From Rhizobium sp. AC27/96 (GTDB lineage: Bacteria; Pseudomonadota; Alphaproteobacteria; Rhizobiales; Rhizobiaceae): 64,000 bases of DNA. This document shows, one piece after another, positions 16,802 through 25,298 of this stretch. Each line of letters begins with the position of its first letter. The first letter of the stretch is position 1. Location of the stretch: positions 21,164-85,163 of the forward strand of contig NZ_LXKN01000020.1 of NCBI RefSeq assembly GCF_001692325.1. Reading direction: 5' to 3'. Both the position numbers and the translations under genes were made by a program. The notes beneath the pieces are model-generated. The model did no database searches and was not told the origin of the DNA. It was given only the letters and a program-made list of their open reading frames with translations.

Positions 16802-16869
16802 GCATCCATGGGGCATCCAGCCGGCAGGCTTGAAAGTTCGTTTCTTTTCGCGTGCGGGGAGGTGCCCAG

Positions 16870-18300
16870 ATGACGATGAATGCTGACGTTCCACTTTACA
16901 TCGGCGGCAGCTGGCGGAGGACTGCGGAGACCTTGCCGATCATCAATCCGGCGACCGAGGAGATTATCGGAACTGTCGCCGTTGCCGGGCCGCAGGATCT
17001 TGAGGATGCGCTGGCCGCTGCAGCCGATGGATTTCGCAGCTGGAGCCGCACCTCACCATGGAAGCGGTCGGAAATTATCCTGAAGGCTTGTGCGCTCATG
17101 CGCGAGCGGTCGGAGGACATCGCTCGATCGATCACGGTTGAAAACGGCAAGTCGCTTTCCGAGGCGCGGCTCGAGGTCATTCGCGGCTGCGAGTTCTTCG
17201 AATGGGATGCCGGCGAATGCGTCAGGCTTTATGGCCGCGTCATCCCGAGCGAGCCGGGCATCCGCTATACCGTCGTTCACGAACCCATCGGTCCTGTCGC
17301 GGCCTTTTCGCCTTGGAATTTTCCGATGAGCCAGCCGGCGCGCAAGATTGCCGGCGCTATTGCCTCCGGCTGCTCGGTCATCATGAAGGCTTCGGAGGAA
17401 ACGCCAAGCGGGGTGATGCATATTGCCAAAGCATTTGAGGATGCCGGCCTGCCGGCGGGTGTGTTGAACCTCGTCTTCGGCATTCCAGCGCAAATATCCG
17501 AATTCCTCATCCCTCGGCACGAGATCCGGATGATCGCCTTCACCGGCTCCACCGCCGTTGGCAAACATCTGACCGAGATTGCCGCCCGCCACATGAAGCC
17601 GGCTCTGATGGAACTCGGCGGCCACGCCCCTGTGATTGTCTGCGATGACACCGATCCGGTCGCGGCCGGTATCCTCTGTGCCAGCCGCAAATACCGCAAT
17701 TCCGGCCAGGTCTGCACCTCGCCGACGCGCTTCTTCGTCCATGAGAGCATCTATGAGCGCTTTACCCAAGCTTTCGTGGAAAAGGCTCAGTCGATCAAAG
17801 TCGGTGACGGTCTCGACCCGGCAACGCAGATGGGCCCCGTCGCCAACGGCCGCCGCATCGAGGCGCTGCAGGCGCTGGTCGATGATGGTCGCGCGAGAGG
17901 TGCCAGGATCCTTTGTGGCGGCCACAGGCTGGAAAGGCGCGGTTACTTCTTCGCCCCGACGGCAATCGCCGAGCTGCCCGATGATGCCCGCGCGATGCGC
18001 GAAGAACCCTTCGGTCCGTTGGCGCTGATCAACCCGGTCCGCTCCATCGACGAGGCGCTTGAAAAAGCAAATTCACTGCCTTTCGGCCTTGCGGCCTACG
18101 GATTTACCCGTTCGGCCGCCAATGTCGACAGGATCGTGACGTGCCTTGAGGCTGGTAATGTCTCGATCAACACACTCGAAGCATCCCGTGCCGAAACGCC
18201 GTTCGGTGGTGTGAAGGAAAGCGGCCTTGGCCGCGAGGGTGGAAGCGAGGGTATCCTCCACTATATGATCGTCAAGAACATCTCGCATCTCATAGAGTGA
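16870..18300 (+). CDS. NAD(P)-dependent aldehyde dehydrogenase (SSADH-like)
   Basis: This 476-residue enzyme oxidises an aldehyde to an acid. The active-site residues are in place: N150 in SPWNFP, E248 in MELGGHAP and the nucleophile C282 in NSGQVCTSP. The glycine motif FTGSTAVG lies near residue 225. Subfamily features resemble succinate-semialdehyde dehydrogenases. The ATG at 16870 sits behind GGGGAGGTG. It faces the end of the 3-hydroxyanthranilate operon. By context it could oxidise 2-aminomuconate semialdehyde, the product expected after ring cleavage and decarboxylation, but that is inference. Other semialdehydes remain possible. Confidence 0.9.
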   Translation: MTMNADVPLYIGGSWRRTAETLPIINPATEEIIGTVAVAGPQDLEDALAAAADGFRSWSRTSPWKRSEIILKACALMRERSEDIARSITVENGKSLSEARLEVIRGCEFFEWDAGECVRLYGRVIPSEPGIRYTVVHEPIGPVAAFSPWNFPMSQPARKIAGAIASGCSVIMKASEETPSGVMHIAKAFEDAGLPAGVLNLVFGIPAQISEFLIPRHEIRMIAFTGSTAVGKHLTEIAARHMKPALMELGGHAPVIVCDDTDPVAAGILCASRKYRNSGQVCTSPTRFFVHESIYERFTQAFVEKAQSIKVGDGLDPATQMGPVANGRRIEALQALVDDGRARGARILCGGHRLERRGYFFAPTAIAELPDDARAMREEPFGPLALINPVRSIDEALEKANSLPFGLAAYGFTRSAANVDRIVTCLEAGNVSINTLEASRAETPFGGVKESGLGREGGSEGILHYMIVKNISHLIE

Positions 18301-18314
18301 GCGCGCGTCTCTTC

Positions 18315-18343
18315 CATCGGCACGTGCTAGCGGGACGCCGATG
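18315..18343. terminator. Bidirectional hairpin between convergent genes
   Basis: CATCGGC and GCCGATG form a 7-bp stem with a 15-nt loop between the convergent aldehyde dehydrogenase and hydrolase genes, flanked by TCTCTT on one side and GGGAGAG on the other. It probably serves both transcripts. Confidence 0.45.
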
Positions 18344-18361
18344 AGGGAGAGCGCATGGCGG

Positions 18362-19255
18362 TCAGCGCCCTTTGATCATCGCCAGCAGCGCTTGAGAAAG
18401 AACCGTCTCTTCGCTTCGCAATTCCATGAGGATATCGAAGTGATTGCGGCCGGATATTTCGAGCGTTTGCAGCGGATAGCCAAGTTCGCTCCAAGCCTCG
18501 GCGAATGCGGTTGATTGGCGCTTGAAGCCCGGAGCTTCCTTCTCCGCCCAGACCACCAGTATCGGGCATCCAAGCGGTGGCAGATGCCGAATGGGGCTCA
18601 AACTATCCACCTGCTGCTCATCGAGCGAAAGCCATTCCTGCGGAAAGCTGGCGGCCAGCGGTGCAAGCTCGAACAGGCCGCTCATCGGCAGGGCTGACTT
18701 GACGACGTTTACAGGGACACCAAACTCTTCGTGCCATCCGCCTCCCAGCAGCATGCCGGTGAGGTGACCGCCAGCCGAGCTGCCGCCGATATGGATGCGG
18801 TCGCGATCGATGCCATAGCGGCCGGCATTCTGCCAGAGGAAGGCGAGAGCGCTGCGTACTTCGCGGACGATCTCGGAGAGGCTGACGGTCGGCGCAAGGC
18901 GATAATCGACGACAGCCGTCATGATGCCGGCCTTGGCGAGCATTCCGGCCATCATCGCGGAATCGTGCTTGGATAGTGCCCGCCAATAGCCGCCATGAAC
19001 GAAGAGGAATACGGGGCGTAGTCCGTCGGCAGTCTCGGGTCCGAAAATGTCGAGCGTCTGATTGCTTTCGCGATCATAAATGATATCGGCAAAGCGGAGC
19101 CAGTCACCGCGTACCTCGTCCGAGGTCTCACGATAGGCACGCATTTCCTCAGGGAAATTGTCACCGACGGTGGCACGCGCATTGTAATCGACATCAAGCC
19201 GTTCTCGCGGCCAGGTCCCCTCTGATATCAGCGCGCTGGCGAAACGGTTCATCAT
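18362..19255 (-). CDS. Alpha/beta hydrolase, arylformamidase-like
   Basis: This is a cytosolic alpha/beta hydrolase of 297 residues. The oxyanion motif HGGYW lies at 87-91, the nucleophile S160 lies in GGSSAGG and the catalytic His in GRNHFDIL near the C-terminus. HGGYW is the form found in eukaryotic-type kynurenine formamidases. Together with the 3-hydroxyanthranilate dioxygenase in the same operon this points to N-formyl-aryl amide hydrolysis. A general carboxylesterase is the alternative. The ATG at 19255 follows CAGGAG. A TTG at 19276 that overlaps the upstream stop is less likely. It is the last gene of the minus-strand operon. Confidence 0.83.
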   Translation of the reverse strand: MMNRFASALISEGTWPRERLDVDYNARATVGDNFPEEMRAYRETSDEVRGDWLRFADIIYDRESNQTLDIFGPETADGLRPVFLFVHGGYWRALSKHDSAMMAGMLAKAGIMTAVVDYRLAPTVSLSEIVREVRSALAFLWQNAGRYGIDRDRIHIGGSSAGGHLTGMLLGGGWHEEFGVPVNVVKSALPMSGLFELAPLAASFPQEWLSLDEQQVDSLSPIRHLPPLGCPILVVWAEKEAPGFKRQSTAFAEAWSELGYPLQTLEISGRNHFDILMELRSEETVLSQALLAMIKGR

Positions 19256-19272
19256 TTTCTCCTGAAGGGGTC

Positions 19273-20079
19273 TCAAAGAACGAGGCCGGCGGCCCGGTTT
19301 TCGATCAGTCTGACAATATTGAGTGCAGTCATTTCCGAGGACTTCGGGTTGGTCGCCAGAGGCCGGTTCTGCAGGCGGATTTCGAGCAAGCCGAAATCGC
19401 CTTCGGCCCGGATTTCGTGGGCATTGAACCGAGCGTTCGGGTCGGCAACCAACGTCACCCGCGTCCGGTCGAGGCCGATGCCGGCAAGCGAGGTGATGAC
19501 AGCGACATTGGCATTCTGCGGAAAGCGATCGGCCGCCTCCCGTGCCGATCCCTCGAAAAAGGCGAGGGGCTCCCGTAGCGCGTCGAGATCGCAGAGCGTC
19601 TCAGCTGGCGTCCCGCGCCAAGCCTTTGGCGGCTTGATGATGCGGTGCTCAACATCCGTGAGATTGAGCCTGGAGGCTGCTGCCAGCGCATCGACACCGC
19701 CGAGCGCGCCCGGAGGCACAAGTAATTTCCGTCCCTTCGCTTCTGCCAGGGTTACCAGCTCCGAAAGTGCTGCTTCATCGATCAAGCCCGAGGTCGAGGA
19801 GACGGCAAAGTCCATGCCGGCGGCGAAGGCTGCGCGGCCGAAGGGTAGCACGCTGTCTCGCCCTGCCGCCTCAACGACCAGCGTCGCGCCCGTTGCGGCA
19901 AGGTCGCCGGGTTCTACAATCAGCCGCGCCCCTGCGGGCAGGTCGGCGCGTTTACGTTCGGGATCGCGGACGGCGACGGCGACGATTGCAACAGAAGAGT
20001 TGCGCTCGGCCAAAAGTGTGGCCACACGCTGGTTGATCGCACCCCAGCCGACAAGACAGATCGCTTCAGATTCCGACAT
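19273..20079 (-). CDS. nadX: L-aspartate dehydrogenase family protein
   Basis: This 268-residue dehydrogenase has an N-terminal Rossmann fold, with a GWGAINQRVA glycine motif near residue 11, and the C-terminal aspartate-dehydrogenase domain with the conserved NAHE segment (catalytic His). Family members convert L-aspartate to iminoaspartate with NAD(P), which can feed NAD synthesis or simply deaminate aspartate. Here the gene overlaps livF-type and hydrolase genes in a catabolic operon. An amino-acid-like ring-cleavage product is therefore a plausible alternative substrate. The start overlaps the end of the upstream ATPase gene by 14 bases. Confidence 0.85.
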   Translation of the reverse strand: MSESEAICLVGWGAINQRVATLLAERNSSVAIVAVAVRDPERKRADLPAGARLIVEPGDLAATGATLVVEAAGRDSVLPFGRAAFAAGMDFAVSSTSGLIDEAALSELVTLAEAKGRKLLVPPGALGGVDALAAASRLNLTDVEHRIIKPPKAWRGTPAETLCDLDALREPLAFFEGSAREAADRFPQNANVAVITSLAGIGLDRTRVTLVADPNARFNAHEIRAEGDFGLLEIRLQNRPLATNPKSSEMTALNIVRLIENRAAGLVL

Positions 20080-20767
20080 AAGCCTGCACCCGTTCGTAAT
20101 CCCGATCGAGATCGGCGCCGTTGCCAGACCAGACGCTTCGCCCCTTCTCGATGATATAGTGCCGGTCGGCGAGCTGCTTCAGCACGGCGAGATTCTTGTC
20201 GACGAGCAGGATCGACTGGCCCGCCGCCCGCAATTTTCCAATGACATTCCAGATTTCCGCGCGGATGACGGGCGCCAGCCCCTCGGTCGCCTCATCGAGG
20301 ATCAGGAGCCATGGATTGGTCATCAGAGCCCGGCCGATGGCGAGCATCTGCTGCTCCCCGCCGGACAGCGTTCCGGCGGCCTGTTCGGCGCGTTCGCGCA
20401 TGCGGGGAAACAACTCATACACCCGCTCCAGCGTCCAGCCGTCGGCGTATTTTTTGCGGTTGGCCGCGGTCGCCACCAGATTTTCCCGCACGGTCAAGGT
20501 CGAAAAGATCTGCCGTCCTTCGGGGACGAGGCCAAGTCCGAGCCGGGCCACACGTTCCGGCGGCTGCCTGGTCATTGGATGGCCGCCGATCGTTACCCTG
20601 CCGCCGCGGGCGGGAACGAGACCCATGATCGTCTTGATCGACGTGGTCTTGCCCATGCCGTTGCGCCCCATCAGCGTCACGCATTCGCCCTTGGCGACCT
20701 CGAGTGAAATATCGAACAGCACCTGGCTGTGGCCATAGCCGGCTTGAAGTCTCTCGACGCTCAGCAT
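20066..20767 (-). CDS. Amino-acid-type ABC transporter ATPase, LivF-like
   Basis: This 233-residue ATPase belongs to the LivF group of the hydrophobic/branched-chain amino-acid ABC importers (HAAT). It has Walker A GRNGMGKTTS near residues 34-43, the signature LSGGEQQMLAIGRAL and Walker B LLILDEATEGL, where Asp-Glu is intact. It overlaps the LivG-like gene by 7 bases and aspartate dehydrogenase by 14, so it is tightly coupled. It works as a heterodimer with the next ATPase under the two permeases. Confidence 0.92.
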   Translation of the reverse strand: MLSVERLQAGYGHSQVLFDISLEVAKGECVTLMGRNGMGKTTSIKTIMGLVPARGGRVTIGGHPMTRQPPERVARLGLGLVPEGRQIFSTLTVRENLVATAANRKKYADGWTLERVYELFPRMRERAEQAAGTLSGGEQQMLAIGRALMTNPWLLILDEATEGLAPVIRAEIWNVIGKLRAAGQSILLVDKNLAVLKQLADRHYIIEKGRSVWSGNGADLDRDYERVQAYVGI

Positions 20768-21516
20768 AGTTCGTCCTCGTTCCCGAGATAGGCCTCGCGC
20801 ACCTCGGCGCTGGCGGCGATTTCCTCGGCACTTCCCGTCATGATGATCCGCCCGTACACAAGCACCGAAATGCGTTCGGCGAGCGCGAAGACGGCATCCA
20901 TGTCGTGTTCGACCAGCAGGATCGTCACCGTGCCGCGCAGGCCCTTGAGCACCTCGATCATATCAAGGCTTTCGGCATGGCCGAGACCGGCCATCGGTTC
21001 GTCCAGCAGCAAGACCTTCGGTCGGCCGGCGAGCGAAACCAGAAGCTCGAGTTGCTTTCGCTCTCCCTGAGAGAGGTCGTCAACAATGATGTCGGCCCGC
21101 CTGCCGAGGGGACTCTTGCCGAGCAGCTGATCGGTCTCTTCCCAGACCTCGCGGCGCGCCGTCATGCGATCGAAAATGCGTAAATTGCCGCCGAGCCTTG
21201 CCTGGACGGCGACGGCCATGTTCTGCCGCACGGTGAATTCGCCGAGCAGGCTCGTAACCTGGAATGTGCGCCCGAGCCCAAGGGCGACGCGTGCGGCGGG
21301 TGCAAGCCTTGTTACATCCTGGCCGGCGAAGAGGATCCGGCCTTCGCTCGGCAGCAAGTTGCCGCAGAGCTGGTGAATGAGCGTCGATTTCCCGGCGCCG
21401 TTCGGGCCGATCAGGGCATGGATATGCCCCTCTTCGAGTGTGAAGCTGACATTGTCGGTTGCCGTCAGCCCGGCGAAGCGCTTCACCAAGCCTTGTGTTT
21501 CAAGGATCACCGTCAT
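20761..21516 (-). CDS. Amino-acid-type ABC transporter ATPase, LivG-like
   Basis: This 251-residue ATPase of the LivG group has Walker A GPNGAGKST near residues 37-45, the signature LSQGERKQLELLVSLA and Walker B VLLLDEPMAGLG. The C-terminal AYLG motif of this group is present. It overlaps the upstream permease gene by four bases. It partners the LivF-like ATPase. Confidence 0.92.
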   Translation of the reverse strand: MTVILETQGLVKRFAGLTATDNVSFTLEEGHIHALIGPNGAGKSTLIHQLCGNLLPSEGRILFAGQDVTRLAPAARVALGLGRTFQVTSLLGEFTVRQNMAVAVQARLGGNLRIFDRMTARREVWEETDQLLGKSPLGRRADIIVDDLSQGERKQLELLVSLAGRPKVLLLDEPMAGLGHAESLDMIEVLKGLRGTVTILLVEHDMDAVFALAERISVLVYGRIIMTGSAEEIAASAEVREAYLGNEDELC

Positions 21517-22484
21517 GCTGCCCTCCTGCGAAAGCGGGCAAGGACGCCATTGATGCCGCCCTTGCTACCGAGCACCACGACCAGCAGGAGGATGCCGAGA
21601 ATGAGCTGCCAATGTTCCGTCCAGCTTGCCAGATAGGTCTGCAGAAAGATGAAAGCGGTTGCTCCGAAGATCGGGCCAACGAAGGTGCCGACGCCACCGA
21701 GGATGATCATGATCATAAGCTCGCCGGATTTGGTCCAGGCGAGCGTGTCGGGGCTGACGAAACGCATGAAGACCGCCATCAGCGCGCCGGCGAGCCCCGC
21801 GCCCATGCCTGACAGCACGAAAGCGAAGAGCTTGTATCGGAACGGCTCGATGCCGAGCGAGATCATGCGCTTCTCATTTTGCCGGATGCCGGCGAGCATG
21901 GTGCCGAAGGATGAGCCGATCACACGGTTCAGCCAGACGAAATAGAGGACGGCAACGGCGAGGATCACGAAATAGACGACCGTCTTGTCCCGCAGCCCAA
22001 TCCCGAACAGCGTATTGGCGTTGCGCACGATAATGCCGTCGTCGCCGCCATAGGTTTTGAGCGAGACGAAGAAAGAGAACAGCATCTGGGCGAAGGCGAG
22101 GGTGATCATGATGAACTGCACGCCGCCTGTTCTCAGCGCCAGCGCGCCGATGACAAGCGCCAGCAGGCCCGAGACGAGAATGGCGACCGGTATGGTGATC
22201 AGCAGTTGGTCGGTGCCTGGAATGAATCCGAAGAGCGGCACGCCCTCCGCATGGTGGTAGTAGAGAATGCCGACGACATAATTGCCGATGCCGAAGAAGG
22301 CAGCGTGACCGAAGGACACCATGCCGCCGGAGCCGAGCGCCAGGTTGAGGCTTGCCGCCGCGATGGCGTAGATCATCACGCGCGCAACAAGGCTTGGCAG
22401 CGCCGGCTGGCCGAGAGCGGGCGCCGCGTATGGCAGGGCCGCGAGACAGGCGATCAGCACGAGATAAAGAAAGAGGCGGCGCAT
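21513..22484 (-). CDS. Amino-acid-type ABC transporter permease, LivM-like
   Basis: This 323-residue inner-membrane permease has about eight hydrophobic segments and the LivM family signature: LALGSGGMVSFGHAAFFGIG near residues 50-69, then the RQNEKRMISLGIEPFRYKL cytoplasmic loop near residue 205. It starts two bases after the LivH-like stop. It forms the translocation pore with that permease. Confidence 0.92.
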   Translation of the reverse strand: MRRLFLYLVLIACLAALPYAAPALGQPALPSLVARVMIYAIAAASLNLALGSGGMVSFGHAAFFGIGNYVVGILYYHHAEGVPLFGFIPGTDQLLITIPVAILVSGLLALVIGALALRTGGVQFIMITLAFAQMLFSFFVSLKTYGGDDGIIVRNANTLFGIGLRDKTVVYFVILAVAVLYFVWLNRVIGSSFGTMLAGIRQNEKRMISLGIEPFRYKLFAFVLSGMGAGLAGALMAVFMRFVSPDTLAWTKSGELMIMIILGGVGTFVGPIFGATAFIFLQTYLASWTEHWQLILGILLLVVVLGSKGGINGVLARFRRRAA

Positions 22485-22486
22485 GG

Positions 22487-23401
22487 TCAGCCTTTCGCCG
22501 GAAAGAGGCCCTTCGGCTGGACGAGCAGCACGATAGCCATCAAAAGGTATATGCCCATGGAGGAGATGCCTGCACCGAGCGCATCCGCATCGGGACCAGC
22601 CATAAGGTGACGCAACAATCCCGGCATGAAGGCTCTGAGCCCCGTGTCCAGTACGCCGAGCGTGATGCCGGCCACGAAGGCACCCTTGACGGAGCCGACA
22701 CCGCCGATGACGACCACGACGAAAGTGGCAAGCAGGATCTGTTCACCCATGCCGACCTGAACGCTGACGATCGGGGCCATCATGAAACCGGCAAGGCCGG
22801 CCAGCATCGACCCCAGTCCGAAGATCAGGGTGTAGAGCAGCTTGATATCGACGCCGAGGGCTCGCACCATATCGCGGTTGGTCGAGCCGGCGCGGACCAG
22901 CATCCCTATGCGGGTGCGGTTGATCAACAGATAGAGGCCGAGCGCCACGAGCAGACCGACGAGGATGATCAGCAGGCGAAAGGGCGGATAAAGAAGCCCC
23001 GGCAGCAGTTCGATCGGTTGTGACAACATGTCGGGAAGCTGCAGGAAGACCGGCTGCCGGCCAAACAGCAGCACTGTCAGCTCATTGAAGATAAGGATGA
23101 GGGCGAAGGTGGCCAGGACCTGATCGAGATGGTCTCTTTCATAGAGGCGGCGCATCACGCCAAGCTCGACGATGATGCCGACGACGGTAGAAGCGACCAG
23201 CGCGGCAGGCAGACCGAGCCAGAAATTGCCGGTGGCATTCGCCACCCAGGCACCGGCAAAAGCGCCGACCATATAGAGCGAGCCATGGGCAAGATTGATG
23301 ACGCCCATGATGCCAAAGATGAGGGTTAGCCCCGCGGCCATTAAAAACAGCATGACGCCGTAGAGCAGGCCGTTGAGCAATTGTTCAAGGATAAGGGTCA
23401 T
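22487..23401 (-). CDS. Amino-acid-type ABC transporter permease, LivH-like
   Basis: This is a permease of the LivH group, 304 residues, beginning MTLILEQLLNGLLYGVML. The family motif GVINLAHGSLYMVGAF lies near residues 33-48 and the GSVKGAFVAG segment near 235. The long open frame extends upstream to 23806, but the added residues are Arg-rich and overlap the binding-protein gene, so the ATG at 23401 is the real start. A strong hairpin at 23449-23485 separates it from the receptor gene. Confidence 0.92.
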   Translation of the reverse strand: MTLILEQLLNGLLYGVMLFLMAAGLTLIFGIMGVINLAHGSLYMVGAFAGAWVANATGNFWLGLPAALVASTVVGIIVELGVMRRLYERDHLDQVLATFALILIFNELTVLLFGRQPVFLQLPDMLSQPIELLPGLLYPPFRLLIILVGLLVALGLYLLINRTRIGMLVRAGSTNRDMVRALGVDIKLLYTLIFGLGSMLAGLAGFMMAPIVSVQVGMGEQILLATFVVVVIGGVGSVKGAFVAGITLGVLDTGLRAFMPGLLRHLMAGPDADALGAGISSMGIYLLMAIVLLVQPKGLFPAKG

Positions 23402-23448
23402 TGCGCGGTCCAGCGACCTTCCGTCGGGCGTGAATCGAAGCCAAAGCG

Positions 23449-23485
23449 CAATGGCCCGGGCGCGCGAGGCGTCGCCGGGCCATTG
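23449..23485 (-). terminator. Strong hairpin between binding protein and LivH-like genes
   Basis: CAATGGCCCGG (23449-23459) and CCGGGCCATTG (23475-23485) form a perfect 11-bp stem with a 15-nt loop, just after the binding-protein stop. No T-run follows, so it may act mainly to protect the receptor mRNA and lower expression of the permease and ATPase genes. Confidence 0.6.
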
Positions 23486-23493
23486 TGTTCGGA

Positions 23494-24663
23494 TTAAAGC
23501 TTGCAATCCTTGGCGTGGATATCGCCGTAGTTTTCGACAAGCTTGCGCAGCGTCTTGGTGGTCGGCACGCCGTCGGCGCCCTTCACGACTTCGAGCAGAT
23601 ACCAGTCCTGTACAGGATGCTGGTTCGAGCCGAAGCTGAACTTGCCGCGCACCGACTGGAAATCGGCCTTCTTCACGGCGGCACGGAAAGCGTCGATATC
23701 GTCGACACCGCCGGTTGCCTTCAGCGCGGATGCGATCAGGCGAGCTACGTCGTAGCCCTGCGTGCCGTAGGTGGTCAGAGGACGATCGGGATAGGTCGCC
23801 TTCCACTTCGCGACCAGCTCTTTGCTGGCGGCGTTGTCAAAATCTGGGCTCCAATGCGAGGTCACCTTCAGGCCGACGGCCGCATCGCCGAGGCTCTTCA
23901 GCACGACGGCGTCGCTGGACGGCTCCGAGAGCACCATCGGGATCTGGCCGAGCAGGCCTGCCTGCTGATATTGGCGAAGGAAGGCAATGCCGAGGCCGCC
24001 AGGGTGGAACTGGAAGACGACATCCGGCTTGGCGGCGCGAATCTGCGCCATTTCGGCGGAATAATCGGTCTGATCGAGCTGGGTATAGACCTCACCGACG
24101 ATCTCGCCGCCAAAGGTGCGTTTGAAACCGTTCAGGGCGTCCTTGCCGGCCTGATAATTCGGCGCCAGGACGAAGGCGCGCTTGTAGCCAAGTTCCTTCG
24201 CGGCAATGCCGGAGGCTTCGTGCAGCGAGTCGTTCTGCCAGGGGACAACGAAATAATTGGCGTTGCAGTCCGGGCCGGCGAGATTCGAAGGCGCGGCATT
24301 GGCACTGACATAGATCGCGCCACCGTCAACGACGTCGGGCACCACGGCGCCCGCGATGTTGGAAAAGATGATGCCGGTCAAAAGCTTGATCTTTTCGTCG
24401 CCCATCATTTTTTCGGCGATCTGCCGACCATTAGCCGGCTTATTCGCGTCGTCTTCCACGACGAGTTCGACCGGTACGCCGCCGAGCTTGCCGCCTTCCA
24501 TGTCGATCGCGAGCTTCATGCCGTCGCGAACGTCCTGGCCGAGATAGCCGCCGGGACCGGACAGGGTGGTGATGACACCGATCTTGACCGGATCGGCAGC
24601 GAGCGCGGCCGTCGCGCTGGCAAGCGCAACGGTCAGCGCAAAAAGCGTGTTCCTGAGTTTCAT
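23494..24663 (-). CDS. Amino-acid-type periplasmic binding protein (HAAT, Peripla_BP_6)
   Basis: This is the periplasmic receptor of the LivFGMH-like importer, 389 residues from the ATG at 24663. A signal peptide, MKLRNTLFALTVALASA, is cleaved near ALA-AD. The mature protein begins with PVKIGVITTLSGPGGYLGQD, typical of receptors for aromatic or branched amino acids and related acids. It ends in a Cys-containing KDCKL, with another Cys in GPDCNANY that could pair with it. The operon context suggests an aromatic amine such as kynurenine or hydroxyanthranilate as ligand, which is inference. Confidence 0.9.
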   Translation of the reverse strand: MKLRNTLFALTVALASATAALAADPVKIGVITTLSGPGGYLGQDVRDGMKLAIDMEGGKLGGVPVELVVEDDANKPANGRQIAEKMMGDEKIKLLTGIIFSNIAGAVVPDVVDGGAIYVSANAAPSNLAGPDCNANYFVVPWQNDSLHEASGIAAKELGYKRAFVLAPNYQAGKDALNGFKRTFGGEIVGEVYTQLDQTDYSAEMAQIRAAKPDVVFQFHPGGLGIAFLRQYQQAGLLGQIPMVLSEPSSDAVVLKSLGDAAVGLKVTSHWSPDFDNAASKELVAKWKATYPDRPLTTYGTQGYDVARLIASALKATGGVDDIDAFRAAVKKADFQSVRGKFSFGSNQHPVQDWYLLEVVKGADGVPTTKTLRKLVENYGDIHAKDCKL

Positions 24664-24730
24664 TGGGTTCCCCATTATGTCGTTATTGCATTTGTTCTTA
24701 AGGTTCCTTCCGCCTCTCCCAGGGCGGAGG

Positions 24731-25276
24731 TTATTGCAGCTTCACCCAGCCTTCCGGCGGTATCTTGCCGGGGTGGATAGTCCCGCATTTCGGGCAGGTG
24801 CGAAGTTTCTCGTCTGCGTAGAATTTTGCATATAGCGGGGGCAGGTCGTCAACGATAGATTCCAGATCGACCTCGGCCCTGTGCACTAAAGTTGTGCATT
24901 CGAAGCAATACCACTCAACTGCGTCAAGAGCGCCTTCCTCGCGGACCGCTTCGATGACGAGGCCGATGGAGCCTTCCTGGGGGCGCTGCGGCGAGTGGCG
25001 GATATGGGCGGGCAACAGGAAAACGTCGCCTTCGCGGATCGGCACATCATAGAACTCCTTGCCGTCATAGAGCTTGAGGACCATGTCGCCCTTGAGCTGG
25101 TAGAAGAATTCTTCGGACGGGTCGTCATGATAGTCGGTGCGCCGGTTCGGGCCACCGACGATCGTTACCATCAGGTTGCCGTCCTTCCAGATCTGCTGAT
25201 TGCCGACCGGCGGCTGCAGCAGATGGCGGTGTTCGTCGATCCATTTCTGAAGGTTGAATGCGCTCAATCTGGTCAT
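24731..25276 (-). CDS. nbaC: 3-hydroxyanthranilate 3,4-dioxygenase
   Basis: This cupin enzyme of 181 residues opens the ring of 3-hydroxyanthranilate with O2 to give 2-amino-3-carboxymuconate semialdehyde. The catalytic iron ligands correspond to H50, E56 and H94. Substrate-binding arginines R46 and R98 and E109 are also present. A second, rubredoxin-like metal site is complete, with C124, C127, C161 and C164, as in bacterial enzymes of the NbaC/HAO type. It is the second gene of the operon, after the DapA-like gene. No amidohydrolase decarboxylase, the usual next enzyme, is present in this window. Confidence 0.95.
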   Translation of the reverse strand: MTRLSAFNLQKWIDEHRHLLQPPVGNQQIWKDGNLMVTIVGGPNRRTDYHDDPSEEFFYQLKGDMVLKLYDGKEFYDVPIREGDVFLLPAHIRHSPQRPQEGSIGLVIEAVREEGALDAVEWYCFECTTLVHRAEVDLESIVDDLPPLYAKFYADEKLRTCPKCGTIHPGKIPPEGWVKLQ

Positions 25277-25298
25277 CGTCGTTCCTCTCTTCTCTTAT

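Noticed and set aside
23402..23806. N-terminal extension of the LivH-like permease
   Set aside because: The added residues are Arg-rich and overlap the receptor gene in another frame. The ATG at 23401 matches the normal family start.
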